Positions 1 through 8,934 of a stretch of DNA of 64,000 nt are shown piece after piece. Every line of letters starts with the position of its first letter. Position 1 is the first letter of the stretch. This DNA comes from Anaerolineales bacterium (GTDB lineage: Bacteria; Chloroflexota; Anaerolineae; Anaerolineales; UBA4823), in NCBI GenBank assembly GCA_025057645.1, contig JANXBJ010000001.1, positions 616,357 through 680,356 of the forward strand, written 5' to 3'. The notes under the pieces were generated by a model, which ran no database searches, was not told the origin of the DNA, and saw nothing but the letters and a program-made list of their open reading frames with translations. Both the position numbers and the translations under genes were made by a program.

Positions 1-178
1 TGATTTTGAGTCCTTCCCGGCAAACACCTCACCAAACCCTTGATCACGCTCCGTAAAGTTTTCGGAACGACAAAAAATCATGTTCGTCAGAACAACGCCT
101 GTAACGGGGATTATATGGTAAAATTCCAGCCGAATAAGATCCTATAGCCAAATTCATCAGGATCATATAAGGCTACCA

Positions 179-574
179 GTGCAAAAGAAAACCTCCCCTC
201 GCTCCTATGTATATGCTTTTTCTATAGCCGGTTTGCTTATCTTACTTGTGCTCGTTTTTTCAACCTATTGGCTGATTACCAACGAGGAGAAAACCGCTCT
301 TATTCGAGACATATTGATTATCCTAATCGGATTTGAATTCTTACTCCTGGGCGTTGCGTTAATTCTCCTCGTCATCCAACTAGCACGCCTGATCAACTTA
401 CTCCAGAACGAAATAAAGCCAATTCTTGACTCGACCAACGAAACGGTGAATACCCTCAAGGGAACGACTGCGTTCTTAAGCGAAAACCTTGTAGAACCCG
501 TGATCAAGCTCAATGAATATGTTGCTGGCCTGCAGCGGCTATTACAAATCACCGGTATAACAAAGAAGAAATAA
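179..574 (+). CDS. Small two-helix membrane protein of unknown function
   Basis: I do not recognise the family. The 131-residue product has two hydrophobic segments, roughly residues 12-33 and 43-67, followed by a polar and probably helical tail (about 75-125). It resembles small DUF948-like membrane proteins in layout only. The GTG start has no Shine-Dalgarno, but a TATAAG box at 166-171 ends 7 bases before it, so the transcript may be leaderless. A second -10-like box (TGG then TAAAAT) lies at 119-124. The stop is 21 bases before the YtxH-like gene, and the two are probably cotranscribed. Such pairs usually act at the envelope, but that is inference. Confidence 0.75.
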   Translation: MQKKTSPRSYVYAFSIAGLLILLVLVFSTYWLITNEEKTALIRDILIILIGFEFLLLGVALILLVIQLARLINLLQNEIKPILDSTNETVNTLKGTTAFLSENLVEPVIKLNEYVAGLQRLLQITGITKKK

Positions 575-595
575 ACCACCCTAGGAGAGTGAACA

Positions 596-1015
596 ATGTC
601 TGATCGCGAGAGTGACTTCAGCGCATTCCTTGCCGGGTTCGTTCTCGGCGGATTAATCGGGGCGGCGATTGCTCTGCTCTATGCCCCTCAATCGGGCGAG
701 GAGACCCGAACTCTGATTCGGGAGAAGAGCATTGAACTTAAAGACAAGGCCCTCGAATCCGCTGAGGAGGCACGCATCCGAGCCGAAAAAGCCCTTGAAG
801 AAGCCCGCGTCAAGGCCGAGAAAGCTCTGGCCGAAACCCGACAACGCGCCGAAGAGTTGGCCGAACTCACCCGTCAACGGGCTATCGAACTCCAACAACG
901 GGGTCAAGAGCTTCTCGAGGAGCAGAAGGCAAAACTGGAGCAAACTTTAGAAGCAGGGAAAAAGGCTTTCAAAAAGACATCTGACGAAGGGGAGACTCCT
1001 GCTCCTTCTGCCTAA
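596..1015 (+). CDS. YtxH-like (gas-vesicle-type) membrane-anchored coiled-coil protein
   Basis: A 139-residue protein. An N-terminal glycine-rich hydrophobic segment (about 9-30, pattern GFVLGGLIGAAIALLYAP) is followed at once by SGEETR, the usual signature of YtxH-family proteins. The rest is a long charged alanine/glutamate-rich coiled coil with a repeated EEAR/EKAL/ETRQRAEEL pattern (about 45-125). The family is membrane-anchored and stress-associated, and its molecular role is unclear. The Shine-Dalgarno GGAGAG sits at 583-588 before the ATG. It follows the small membrane protein on the same strand and converges on nnr across an imperfect hairpin. Confidence 0.85.
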   Translation: MSDRESDFSAFLAGFVLGGLIGAAIALLYAPQSGEETRTLIREKSIELKDKALESAEEARIRAEKALEEARVKAEKALAETRQRAEELAELTRQRAIELQQRGQELLEEQKAKLEQTLEAGKKAFKKTSDEGETPAPSA

Positions 1016-1038
1016 TCCCTTCTAGAGTCGGACGAGGC

Positions 1039-1080
1039 AAGACGAAACAGGACGGCTAAGAATCCGTTCTATCTTGTCTT
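1039..1080. terminator. Imperfect hairpin between convergent genes
   Basis: The 17-base arms 1039-1055 and 1064-1080 pair with two G-T wobbles and two A-C mismatches around an 8-base loop. The hairpin lies in the 100-base gap between the YtxH-like gene and the convergent nnr gene, so it could terminate both. No strong T-run follows on either strand, so this is moderate evidence only. Confidence 0.45.
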
Positions 1081-1115
1081 GTCTCTAGGTCTCAACTCTC
1101 GCTCTTTGTGAAAAC

Positions 1116-2684
1116 TTACCTGCTCAAGCGACTGAAGATTTCGGGAATCGCTTCGAGCACATCCGAAGCCAGGACGCAGCGGGAAGTCCCCAACTTCTGG
1201 GCCGCCAATAAACCAGCCTGGCCATGAATCCACACACCACTCGCAGCGGCTTCAAAGGCATTCATCCCTTGCGCCCTAAGCCCACCGATCAAACCCGCCA
1301 GCACATCCCCGGTTCCTGCTCGAGCCAATGCCGAAGTAGCGATCGGGCTAACCGCCGTCCGGCCGCCGGGCTCGGCGATCACACTAAAAGCCCCCTTGAG
1401 GACGACAACCTGCCCCCATTGTTGGGCAAACTGCTCTGCCACCCGAATGCGTTCGGCTTGGATCTCAGCCACCTTCAACCCCGTTAGCACACCCATCTCT
1501 CCCGGATGAGGGGTCAAGACGGTCTCCCGGGGCAGCTTTTGATACCAGTATTGATCCTGAACCAGCAGTTTCAGGCCGTCGGCATCGATAACAAGACGGG
1601 TGAGGTTCTGCTGACCAAGCTCAAGTAAACCCTTTATCAATCCGGATGGCCCGGAATGCAAGCCAAAGCCAGGCCCAACCACTGAGGCCTCCGCTGTCTT
1701 CAACCGCTCTGCGAGAAACGGCAGGGAAGCCTCAGAAAGAAACCCTCCTTGCTCTGGAAGGACCAACCAAGTTGCTTCTGGAAGATGCCCGGCTAGGGAT
1801 TGATATACCGAGCGCACCACTCCCAAGGTCACCAAACCGGCTCCGGATAGGTAAGCAGCTTTGGCAGCCAAGTAGGCAGCTCCGGTAAAATTTTCGCTGC
1901 CGGCTATGATCAGCACCGTTCCAAAAGTTCCCTTGTGGGAGTCATCCGGGCGCCTTGGCAGCCTTTCTTGCACCCACCGATCGTCGATGACAAAGCGAGA
2001 GATGCTTTCCCACTTTGGGAATCGATGATCCAAGCCAATATCAGCGATTTCGATCCGCCCACAAAAAGAATAAGCCGGGAACTTTAACAAGCCTGCCTTT
2101 ACCGCAGCCATGGTCACCGTTAGATGCGCAGGGAGCGTCTCTTCACTCGCCTGACCCCGATCACAATCTACCCCCGAAGGACAGTCCACAGCCACGACAT
2201 ATGTCGGAGAAGACTTGGCTTCAAGGCATCGCTTGGCAGCTTTCAACACTTTCGCCAGGGACTCTTTTAGCGGCAGTTGAAAACCCGTACCTAAAACGCC
2301 GTCCAACAGGACATCGCTTTGGCCGATAGCAGCCTGCAACTGCCGATATTCTGCGTCATCCTTCTCTACGCAGATCACCATTCCGCCTCGGTCGAGCACC
2401 CTTCCCACCAGAGGATCATCAGCGGGTCTCTCCTTGACTAGATAGGCCACCACTTTCCAGCCCAGCTTGGCCAGGTAAGCCAGCGCCACCAGGGTATCTC
2501 CGCCGTTATTTCCCGAGCCAACCAAGCCAACGACAGTGCGATTGGTTTGACTCCCAAATTCCTGCGCTACAATTTGCCCTAAACTGACGCCAGCATTCTC
2601 CATCATTTGGGCATAGGTCAGGCCCAATTGATCGGCTTCTTGCTCGATCGCCCGCATCTCCGAGACGGTAACGTACTTCCTCAC
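1116..2684 (-). CDS. nnr: Bifunctional NAD(P)H-hydrate epimerase / ADP-dependent NAD(P)HX dehydratase
   Basis: Repairs damaged (hydrated) NADH and NADPH: the N-terminal YjeF_N domain (about 1-215) epimerises R-NAD(P)HX, and the C-terminal ribokinase-like domain (about 230-520) dehydrates S-NAD(P)HX using ADP. Visible motifs are GSGNNGGDTLVALAYLAKLG in the epimerase half, and LTPHPGEMGVLTG plus ARAGTGDVLAGLIGG, the nucleotide-binding and catalytic loop, in the dehydratase half. At 522 residues it has the usual length of the fused bacterial enzyme. The start lies 2 bases past the stop of the upstream aldehyde ferredoxin oxidoreductase gene, so the two are one operon. Pairing nucleotide repair with an oxidoreductase is plausible housekeeping rather than a dedicated pathway. 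Confidence 0.95.
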   Translation of the reverse strand: MRKYVTVSEMRAIEQEADQLGLTYAQMMENAGVSLGQIVAQEFGSQTNRTVVGLVGSGNNGGDTLVALAYLAKLGWKVVAYLVKERPADDPLVGRVLDRGGMVICVEKDDAEYRQLQAAIGQSDVLLDGVLGTGFQLPLKESLAKVLKAAKRCLEAKSSPTYVVAVDCPSGVDCDRGQASEETLPAHLTVTMAAVKAGLLKFPAYSFCGRIEIADIGLDHRFPKWESISRFVIDDRWVQERLPRRPDDSHKGTFGTVLIIAGSENFTGAAYLAAKAAYLSGAGLVTLGVVRSVYQSLAGHLPEATWLVLPEQGGFLSEASLPFLAERLKTAEASVVGPGFGLHSGPSGLIKGLLELGQQNLTRLVIDADGLKLLVQDQYWYQKLPRETVLTPHPGEMGVLTGLKVAEIQAERIRVAEQFAQQWGQVVVLKGAFSVIAEPGGRTAVSPIATSALARAGTGDVLAGLIGGLRAQGMNAFEAAASGVWIHGQAGLLAAQKLGTSRCVLASDVLEAIPEIFSRLSR

Positions 2685-2686
2685 TG

Positions 2687-4522
2687 CTATACTCCCTCCT
2701 CACTCCAGAGGTCCGGAATAAGCCATCCCAAGTTCAATTCTCGCAATTTCTCCCTCGAAGGCTTGCCCGAAGTGAGGTCCCACCCTCTTACGCAATAGTA
2801 TGCCTGTCGCATTTCCTCAAATGGAACGACATAGCTTTCCAGTTCCCCTTGACCGTCCTCATAGGGCTGCCGAAATGCCTTGGGCATCCTTTCGTTTTCC
2901 GGACTCAAGCCCAAGCGTACGTTAATGGCGCGCTTTAGATTCCACCCTCGCTCACCGCTCCTCATCAGCGCACCAACATCGAGGTCCAATCCGCAGGCAG
3001 CATTGACAAGCGCAACAATACTTTCCGGAGGGATATTGGTAAAAATACACATCACAAGACTGTTGAACACCGTGCGCCAGTCTTGATGCAGAGAGACATT
3101 TTTAGCCTTCTCAGCCCCCCCTAACCGTGAATGAGGCTCTAATCCAATACTGGATTCGACTTGACCGATCTCGACAAAAAAGTAATCTGACTGATTATGA
3201 CTAGCCCCGATCGGAGAGGTAGCGTAGACCAAAGCCATCCCAGAAGCCCCTCTCGGGTCATGGTAAGCCACTTCCAAACCGTTCACCTGCACGGCTTCCT
3301 CTGCCACTCCATAATGCTCGGCTAAACCTTTACTTCCCAGGGCTAACAACGCTCCAAAGCCCTCTCGCTCGGCGATCCTCGGGATAAGCTTACGCACTGC
3401 ATGTGCATCTCCCCACTGCAACTCCAATCCGTCGGTATCAGAAATAGGGATCAGCCCCTTTTCATAGAGGCTAAAAGCTAATCCGATTGTATTGCTTGTG
3501 CTAATCGTGTCCAGCCCTAGCCGGTCACACAGCTCACCGAGTTCGGTAATCGCAATGGGATCAGAGATCAACAGATTCGGGCCAAACCCGACGATTGTCT
3601 CATACTCAGGCCCCTTCTTTTTGGGCGAATCCTCGTACTGCACAACCCGTCCGCAAGCGATCACACAAGCATGGCATGCACTCACCCCTTTGAGCAAATT
3701 CTCGGCAAAATATGCCCCAGAAACCTTCTCCACCCCTTCGAAGCGGCTTTGCCGGTAGTAGCGCTTAGGCATCAGTCCCAGGTAATCAAAATATTCCGCA
3801 CCCCCAGCCGTCCCAAGCTCCCTCAGAACCACAGACTGGTTCTCATTGCGCAAGTTCCGGTTCGCCTCGGCTCGTAGGGCATGATACTGTTCTGGTTGAG
3901 CCACAGGAATTGACCTAGAGCCACGCACGGCAATCGCTTTGAGATTCTTTGAACCCATCACAGCCCCCATTCCTGTTCGGCCGGCCACCCGTCCGTGGTC
4001 AGTCAGAATGAGGGAATAGGGCACCCTGTTTTCTCCGGCAGGCCCGATGACCGCAACCCGGAAGCCCCTTTCCCCTAGCTCCTCGACAACCATTTGCTGA
4101 GCCCTGTAGGTCTCTTTTCCCCAGAGCCTCTTCGCATCACGAATGTACACCTTGCTGTCGTCAATAACCAAATACACCGGAGCTGCCGCCTTCCCCCGCA
4201 ACAAGAGCCCGTCAAAACCGGCTTTGCGCAGCTCCGCGCCCCAAAACCCGCCGAAATTGGATTCCCCCCAAAGGGAGGTGGCCGGTGACTTTCCACAGGC
4301 TACAAAGCGACCCACCGCAGGCCCAGCCGTGCCACTGAGAGGCCCACCGATGAATAGTAGAGGGGCACTTTCAGAAAAAGGGTCTAACCCCGCGGTCAAT
4401 TCCGAATATAGCAGCCGGGCTCCAAGCGAGGCACCGCCGAGAAAATCCACTTCCCACTGCCTAGGAACCTCGAGCAAGCGGCTTTGACCGCTGGACAAAT
4501 CCAATTCCAGAATATTCTGCAC
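2687..4522 (-). CDS. aor: Aldehyde ferredoxin oxidoreductase (tungsten/molybdenum-pterin, iron-sulfur)
   Basis: Oxidises aldehydes to carboxylic acids with ferredoxin as acceptor, using a bis-pterin W or Mo centre and one [4Fe-4S] cluster; cytoplasmic. Family hallmarks are the N-terminal ILELDLSSG strand, GGPLSGTAGPAVGRF, GRTGMGAVMGSKNLKAIAVRG and the cluster motif C283-x2-C286-x3-C290 (CHACVIAC). I chose GTG at 4522 because it gives 611 residues, the family's usual size, and starts exactly where homology-like sequence begins. An in-frame ATG at 4651 would add 43 residues that look non-coding. The stop almost touches the nnr start. Cofactor genes moaC and moaDE occur 50 kb away in this window. 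The exact substrate cannot be told from sequence. Confidence 0.9.
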   Translation of the reverse strand: MQNILELDLSSGQSRLLEVPRQWEVDFLGGASLGARLLYSELTAGLDPFSESAPLLFIGGPLSGTAGPAVGRFVACGKSPATSLWGESNFGGFWGAELRKAGFDGLLLRGKAAAPVYLVIDDSKVYIRDAKRLWGKETYRAQQMVVEELGERGFRVAVIGPAGENRVPYSLILTDHGRVAGRTGMGAVMGSKNLKAIAVRGSRSIPVAQPEQYHALRAEANRNLRNENQSVVLRELGTAGGAEYFDYLGLMPKRYYRQSRFEGVEKVSGAYFAENLLKGVSACHACVIACGRVVQYEDSPKKKGPEYETIVGFGPNLLISDPIAITELGELCDRLGLDTISTSNTIGLAFSLYEKGLIPISDTDGLELQWGDAHAVRKLIPRIAEREGFGALLALGSKGLAEHYGVAEEAVQVNGLEVAYHDPRGASGMALVYATSPIGASHNQSDYFFVEIGQVESSIGLEPHSRLGGAEKAKNVSLHQDWRTVFNSLVMCIFTNIPPESIVALVNAACGLDLDVGALMRSGERGWNLKRAINVRLGLSPENERMPKAFRQPYEDGQGELESYVVPFEEMRQAYYCVRGWDLTSGKPSREKLRELNLGWLIPDLWSEEGV

Positions 4523-4684
4523 TGAACACCCCAAATCGTCCAAGAAGTCAGCTAACCTAACAAAATTGTACGGTATAGAGCAGCGATTTCCGGGTATTAT
4601 TTTACTGCAGATGTTAGCGATTGAAAGCAATAAGGGAGCAGAGGGATGCACTGGAGGAGACCCGAGGAGTGCGCAGTAACTTCC

Positions 4685-4713
4685 TTGACACCACGCTCAA
4701 CAATGGCTATAAT
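4685..4713 (+). promoter_or_regulatory. Consensus sigma-70-type promoter for tRNA-Gly
   Basis: TTGACA at 4685-4690, a 17-base spacer and TATAAT at 4708-4713 form a perfect consensus promoter. The predicted transcription start, near 4720, is about 8 bases before the tRNA. This is the clearest promoter in the window and shows that the host uses standard -35/-10 elements. Confidence 0.85.
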
Positions 4714-4727
4714 ATACACGAGGTTGA

Positions 4728-4799
4728 GCGGGTGTCGCCAAGCGGTAAGGCAGCAGCTTCCCAAGCTGCCATTCGTGGGTTCGAATCCCATCACCCGCT
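4728..4799 (+). tRNA. tRNA-Gly (anticodon CCC)
   Basis: A complete cloverleaf. The acceptor stem is GCGGGTG (4728-4734) with CACCCGC (4792-4798) and discriminator T at 4799. The D stem is GCC/GGC, the anticodon stem GCAGC/GCTGC with loop TTCCCAA (anticodon CCC, reading GGG), and the T arm GTGGG-TTCGAAT-CCCAT. The 3' CCA is not encoded. It is a single gene, not part of an array. Confidence 0.95.
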
Positions 4800-4865
4800 C
4801 TTTCTCCTTTAACTCCCTAAAGATTTGCATAGCAAACCAGTTTATCAAATCAACGGGCAGATCCC

Positions 4866-5255
4866 ATGGACACCAAGGAGTCACCCCTTATTCTTTACGT
4901 TGAAGACAATTTAGATAATCGCACCCTTGTGAGGAGAATCCTTGAGGCTGAAGGCTTTTCAGTGATCGAAGCTGCCTCGGGAAAAGAGATGTTTGAAAAG
5001 CTCGAAACTGTCACCCCCGATCTGATTCTCATGGACATCAACCTGCCCGAAATCGACGGATATACCCTCACGACTACTCTCAAATCCCAACTCAAACCCG
5101 AAATCCCGATCGTCGCCTTGACCGCCAACGTGATGAAAGGCGATCGAGAGAAAACCCTTGCGGCAGGGTGTGACGGTTACATTCAAAAACCGATTGACGT
5201 TGATGCGCTACCTCAACAGGTGCGATCCTTCTTAGGCTCTAAAGCAAAGGGATGA
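4866..5255 (+). CDS. Stand-alone CheY-like response regulator receiver
   Basis: A 129-residue single-domain receiver with no output domain. The acidic pair is in LYVEDN, the phosphoacceptor is D57 in LILMDINLPEIDGY, the switch threonine is in VALTAN and the lysine in IQKPIDVDAL, so the phosphorylation site is complete. It probably works as a phosphate shuttle or by protein contact. The ATG of the next receiver overlaps its stop (ATGA at 5252-5255), which implies translational coupling. It heads a seven-gene signalling cluster whose only histidine kinase is encoded at 9688-12444; that this kinase is its partner is inference. Confidence 0.92.
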   Translation: MDTKESPLILYVEDNLDNRTLVRRILEAEGFSVIEAASGKEMFEKLETVTPDLILMDINLPEIDGYTLTTTLKSQLKPEIPIVALTANVMKGDREKTLAAGCDGYIQKPIDVDALPQQVRSFLGSKAKG

Positions 5256-5692
5256 ACATGGACGGAGTTTCCCGACAAAGAGGAAACCACAGCCTCGGAT
5301 CGCAGGATATCACCGTACTGGTAGTCGAAGACAACGTTGCTAACTTTGTTTTGATTGCCCGCCTGTTGGGTTATCTCGGCATCCATTGTGAGTGGAAAAC
5401 CTCCGGTTACGAGGTGGTCGAGTATGCTGATCTGCTTCCGAAATTGGATCTAATCCTGATGGACATCCGCTTGCCCTATGAAGATGGGTACGAAGCACTA
5501 AAGAAAATCCGTTCTTCTCCAAAATTAGCTTCTATTCCGGTGATCGCCATCACTGCTGAGGCCTCCCTAGAGCAGATGCAAAAAGCCCATGCTGCGGGCT
5601 TTGATGGATTTATTGGGAAACCGATCGACCCCGATCGCTTCCCCGAGCAAATCAAGGAAATTCTGAACGGACAGCCGGTTTGGGAACTCTAG
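5252..5692 (+). CDS. Stand-alone response regulator receiver (second copy)
   Basis: A 146-residue receiver with a short polar N-terminal extension (about 1-18). The acidic site is LVVEDN, the phosphoacceptor D71 in LILMDIRLPYEDGY, the threonine in IAITAEAS and the lysine in FIGKPIDPDRF. It is related to the preceding receiver but clearly diverged from it. The start overlaps the upstream stop by four bases (ATGA), so the two are translated in a fixed ratio. It has no DNA-binding or enzymatic output domain. Confidence 0.92.
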   Translation: MNMDGVSRQRGNHSLGSQDITVLVVEDNVANFVLIARLLGYLGIHCEWKTSGYEVVEYADLLPKLDLILMDIRLPYEDGYEALKKIRSSPKLASIPVIAITAEASLEQMQKAHAAGFDGFIGKPIDPDRFPEQIKEILNGQPVWEL

Positions 5693-5720
5693 AATTTCTT
5701 CAAGAAAGCGAGAAAGCTCC

Positions 5721-6434
5721 ATGACATTGCCAAACCTCTTATCTGACACTCCCCTTCCAGATGAGGATAAGACCGGTCTTCAGGACACTGCTCAGGACAG
5801 TCGCCCAGAAGAGCAAGCCAGCTTTATTAGAGATGCGCTTGTGCTTGTCGATAGCTTCTCTCGCATGATAACGGGCATACCTGATCTACGTACATACATA
5901 ACCATCTTCCATGATAAAGAATCCTCGATTTTTCTCCTAAAAGACCAGAAACTAACCACTACCACCTCCACCCCAATCATCAATCATCTGATCGCAGAGA
6001 TGATGAAAAGCGGCTCTGCCACCTTGTTCACGGATACCTCGCTAAGAACCCCGGATTTCCTGGGAAAGCCGAGTGGCTCTTCTTGGCTGGTCATTCCCCT
6101 AAAAAGCGAACACCAAATTATCGGGGCGATCGTCTTTCAAGGACCAAAGAACGGACCGTATTTCGCAGAAAGTGATAAGCAAATCTTAAACTCGCTAATT
6201 GAACCTATCTCCGGCCTCTTTCAAGGCGTTTTACTTTTGCAGTCAACACGCCAGGTCTTGGAGCTTCAGTCCCAAAATGTTCGCGCAATATCTCGCGTTC
6301 AGGAAGACCTCACCAGACTGACGGACAAGCTCCTCGAAACGCTAGATGTAGATTTAGTGTTAGAGACCGGTGTAATAGAATTGCGCCAAATGTTCGATCT
6401 CGCTGAAGTGGAAATCCAGCTCCATGCAACATAA
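5721..6434 (+). CDS. GAF-domain protein without output domain
   Basis: A 237-residue soluble protein. Residues about 35-180 look like a GAF small-molecule-binding domain: a helix with DALVLVDSFSRMI, then SSWLVIPLKSEHQIIGAIVFQ, the typical central strands. A helical C-terminal stretch (about 180-237) ends in LETGVIELRQMFDLAEVEIQL. No kinase, cyclase or DNA-binding domain is visible. It lies 28 bases after the second receiver and 43 before the Cache-HAMP-GAF sensor, inside the same transcription unit. The ligand is unknown. Confidence 0.8.
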   Translation: MTLPNLLSDTPLPDEDKTGLQDTAQDSRPEEQASFIRDALVLVDSFSRMITGIPDLRTYITIFHDKESSIFLLKDQKLTTTTSTPIINHLIAEMMKSGSATLFTDTSLRTPDFLGKPSGSSWLVIPLKSEHQIIGAIVFQGPKNGPYFAESDKQILNSLIEPISGLFQGVLLLQSTRQVLELQSQNVRAISRVQEDLTRLTDKLLETLDVDLVLETGVIELRQMFDLAEVEIQLHAT

Positions 6435-6477
6435 CTTTCATATCTAGTCCGTATGAATCCACAAGGGTAAACACACG

Positions 6478-8934
6478 ATGAAACCACCCCGACTCTCACG
6501 AAGACTTTCTATTCACACCCTCTTACTTGGAATTCTAACGTTCTTGTCGTTCCTTGCCATCCTAGGAAATGTGGCAAGCTCCATTTATACTACCAATAAC
6601 ATCGGGGACGTAACTCAAGAGCAAAGCGCCGAGATTATCAAAGAAAGGTTGTTGTCCTCATTGGTCTCGATTAACCGAGGCATCGCTCTCGATGTTGGAA
6701 GATCTTTGGAGAAAACGGCCGAAATGGCTACCATTCTTGCAGAATATACCCTGGACGCTTGGACAAGTCCGGATCGGGTCTCTATGGGGTGGGCTGAGGA
6801 GGAGACTCTCACTAGAGGCGATCAGGGTCAATGGACAAACGGGAAGGAGGACACCTCCAGCCTATTTATTCCCAATTTTGTAAGCATAACTCCACAAGTC
6901 CTCGCAGAGGTCGAAAAAAGCCGACGTCTCGACCTAGTGTTCGAGTCGATCCAGAAAAGCAATCCCGAGATTGCTGCGATTTATTTCACTTCGAAAAATG
7001 AGGTCACCCGCTATTACCCAAACATTGGGCTTGGCGGAGTGATTCCTCCGAACTTCAAAGCCACACAACGACCTTGGTATCTGGCTGCTATTCAAACATC
7101 AATCCCTCGAAGCGAGGTAGTTTGGACGACAAGCCTCGACACTACCGGACTAGGGATGGTCGGCACGGTCTCGAAGGCCATCTATGATCGCGGGAGTCTG
7201 ATCGGGGTTGTCGGGATAGACGTTTTAGTTGAAGACATCCTTGCCAATGTTGAAAAACCTCTAGAGCTTCGGGGTGGATATAACTTTCTCATTGACTATC
7301 AAGGCTATGCACTCGTGCTGCCTGAGCAGGCCTACTTAGATATCCTTGAACGTCAGCCGGCCGAAGGGGAGTTCCTAACCAACCTGAGAGACGCTAGAAA
7401 CGAGTTTCTAACAACGATAAGCGAAATGAGAAAAGGCAATAGTGGCGTTCAAGAAATTGATCTTGGCGAAAGAACCCTATTAGTAGCCTATCAACCCGTC
7501 GCCTATGCCGATTGGAGTCTTGCGAGTGTTGTAGACGCAGCGTATTATCTTGCCCCCATCACAGGTCTTCAACGGGAGTTACGCTCAACTACCCAACGTT
7601 TTATTGTAACGCAAGTTCTACCCTTGTCTGCTGCCGTATTCACGCTGATTGTATTTATCGGCTTGGTTTTATCGAATCTAATTACAGTCCCTGTGCGCCA
7701 GCTCGCCCTTGCTGCTGAGAAACTCGGTCGCAACGAATGGAATGTCGATATCCCCGAAGACGCCCCGGGCGAGATCGGCTTGTTCGCCCGCACCTTTCGC
7801 AACATGGCAGACCACCTGAAAGACCTGATTAGTAACCTTGAACAAAAGGTAGCCGAGCGAACAGAAGCCTTACACCGTAGGGCTACTCAACTTCAAGCCT
7901 CGATCGAAGTCGGACGGGCCGTCGCTTCGGAGCGTAACCTCGAGAAATTGCTTTCCATGGTAACCCATCTAATCAGCGAACGATTTGGGTTTTACCATGT
8001 AGGGGTGTTTCTGATCGATGCCAAAGGGGAATATGCTTGGCTAAAGGCCGCCAACAGCGAGGGAGGCCAGCGGATGTTGCAGCGCCAACATCGCCTGAAG
8101 GTCAACGAGCAAGGTATTGTCGGCTATGTGACTGGCACAGGAAAAGCCCGCATCGCTCTGGACGTTGGCGAAGATGCTGTTTTTTTCAATAACCCAGACC
8201 TGCCGTTCACTCGCTCCGAAATGGCTCTTCCCCTGATCGCTCAGGGGCGAATCTTGGGCGCCCTAGACATCCAGAGCGAAAAAGGCGGTGCTTTCACCGA
8301 AGAAGATATCGAGGTGCTCAGCGGCATGGCTAACCTGGTCGCAATAGCTATTCAAAACGCAGAGCTGTTCGCTGAAACGCAAGCAGCCCTTGAGGCGACA
8401 CGGCGCGCTTACCAAGAAATGAGCCTAAAAGGCTGGATTGACCTTATCAGGCGCACTCCCTATCCCACCTACCTTAGCACACACTTAAAGAAAGTCACCC
8501 GTCTGCCACGATCCTCCTCTCCGCTCGTGGAACGGGTTCTCCAAACCAACGATATTCAAAGAGGAGACGAGCACGAGATCGCACTTCCAATCTTTGTCAA
8601 GGGCAATCGCATAGGCGTGCTCCGCCTGCGTCGGCATGTTCACCAGCCGCCGTTTAGCGATACAGATATCGATCTCTTTCAAGATATCGCTCTCCGCATC
8701 GGGACAGCTCTAGAAGCTGCGCGACTTTATCAAGAATCACAGAAACGGGCCTTACGCGAAAAACTTGTCGGCGAAATTACCTCCAAAATCCGGTCCTCCA
8801 ATGAGCCGACCGAAATTCTTCGGATCGCTGTTCAAGAGCTGCAAAAGGCCTTGCAAGCCACCAAAGCCCAAGTCACCTTCTTCCCGCCCAAATCTGCGAA
8901 AGGTGAAAACGGTCATCATGAGGGAGTGGAATGA
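6478..8934 (+). CDS. Membrane sensor: Cache - HAMP - GAF - GAF, no kinase domain
   Basis: An 818-residue receptor. TM1 (about 10-35) is followed by a large extracytoplasmic Cache-type sensor (about 40-375; the PWYLAAI motif is typical of dCache domains), then TM2 (about 382-405), a HAMP linker (about 405-460, NLITVPVRQLALAAEKLG), and a coiled coil ending QKVAERTEALHRRA. A GAF domain (about 480-635) and a second GAF-like region (about 660-760) follow. The chain ends with a helix and no histidine kinase, methyl-accepting or cyclase output, so it must signal through a partner. The stop overlaps the ParA-like start (ATGA, 8931-8934), which makes that ATPase and the kinase after it the obvious candidates. 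Confidence 0.9.
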   Translation: MKPPRLSRRLSIHTLLLGILTFLSFLAILGNVASSIYTTNNIGDVTQEQSAEIIKERLLSSLVSINRGIALDVGRSLEKTAEMATILAEYTLDAWTSPDRVSMGWAEEETLTRGDQGQWTNGKEDTSSLFIPNFVSITPQVLAEVEKSRRLDLVFESIQKSNPEIAAIYFTSKNEVTRYYPNIGLGGVIPPNFKATQRPWYLAAIQTSIPRSEVVWTTSLDTTGLGMVGTVSKAIYDRGSLIGVVGIDVLVEDILANVEKPLELRGGYNFLIDYQGYALVLPEQAYLDILERQPAEGEFLTNLRDARNEFLTTISEMRKGNSGVQEIDLGERTLLVAYQPVAYADWSLASVVDAAYYLAPITGLQRELRSTTQRFIVTQVLPLSAAVFTLIVFIGLVLSNLITVPVRQLALAAEKLGRNEWNVDIPEDAPGEIGLFARTFRNMADHLKDLISNLEQKVAERTEALHRRATQLQASIEVGRAVASERNLEKLLSMVTHLISERFGFYHVGVFLIDAKGEYAWLKAANSEGGQRMLQRQHRLKVNEQGIVGYVTGTGKARIALDVGEDAVFFNNPDLPFTRSEMALPLIAQGRILGALDIQSEKGGAFTEEDIEVLSGMANLVAIAIQNAELFAETQAALEATRRAYQEMSLKGWIDLIRRTPYPTYLSTHLKKVTRLPRSSSPLVERVLQTNDIQRGDEHEIALPIFVKGNRIGVLRLRRHVHQPPFSDTDIDLFQDIALRIGTALEAARLYQESQKRALREKLVGEITSKIRSSNEPTEILRIAVQELQKALQATKAQVTFFPPKSAKGENGHHEGVE

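Noticed and set aside
4523-4651. N-terminal extension of the aldehyde ferredoxin oxidoreductase to ATG 4651
   Set aside because: It would exceed family length and shows no oxidoreductase-like residues.
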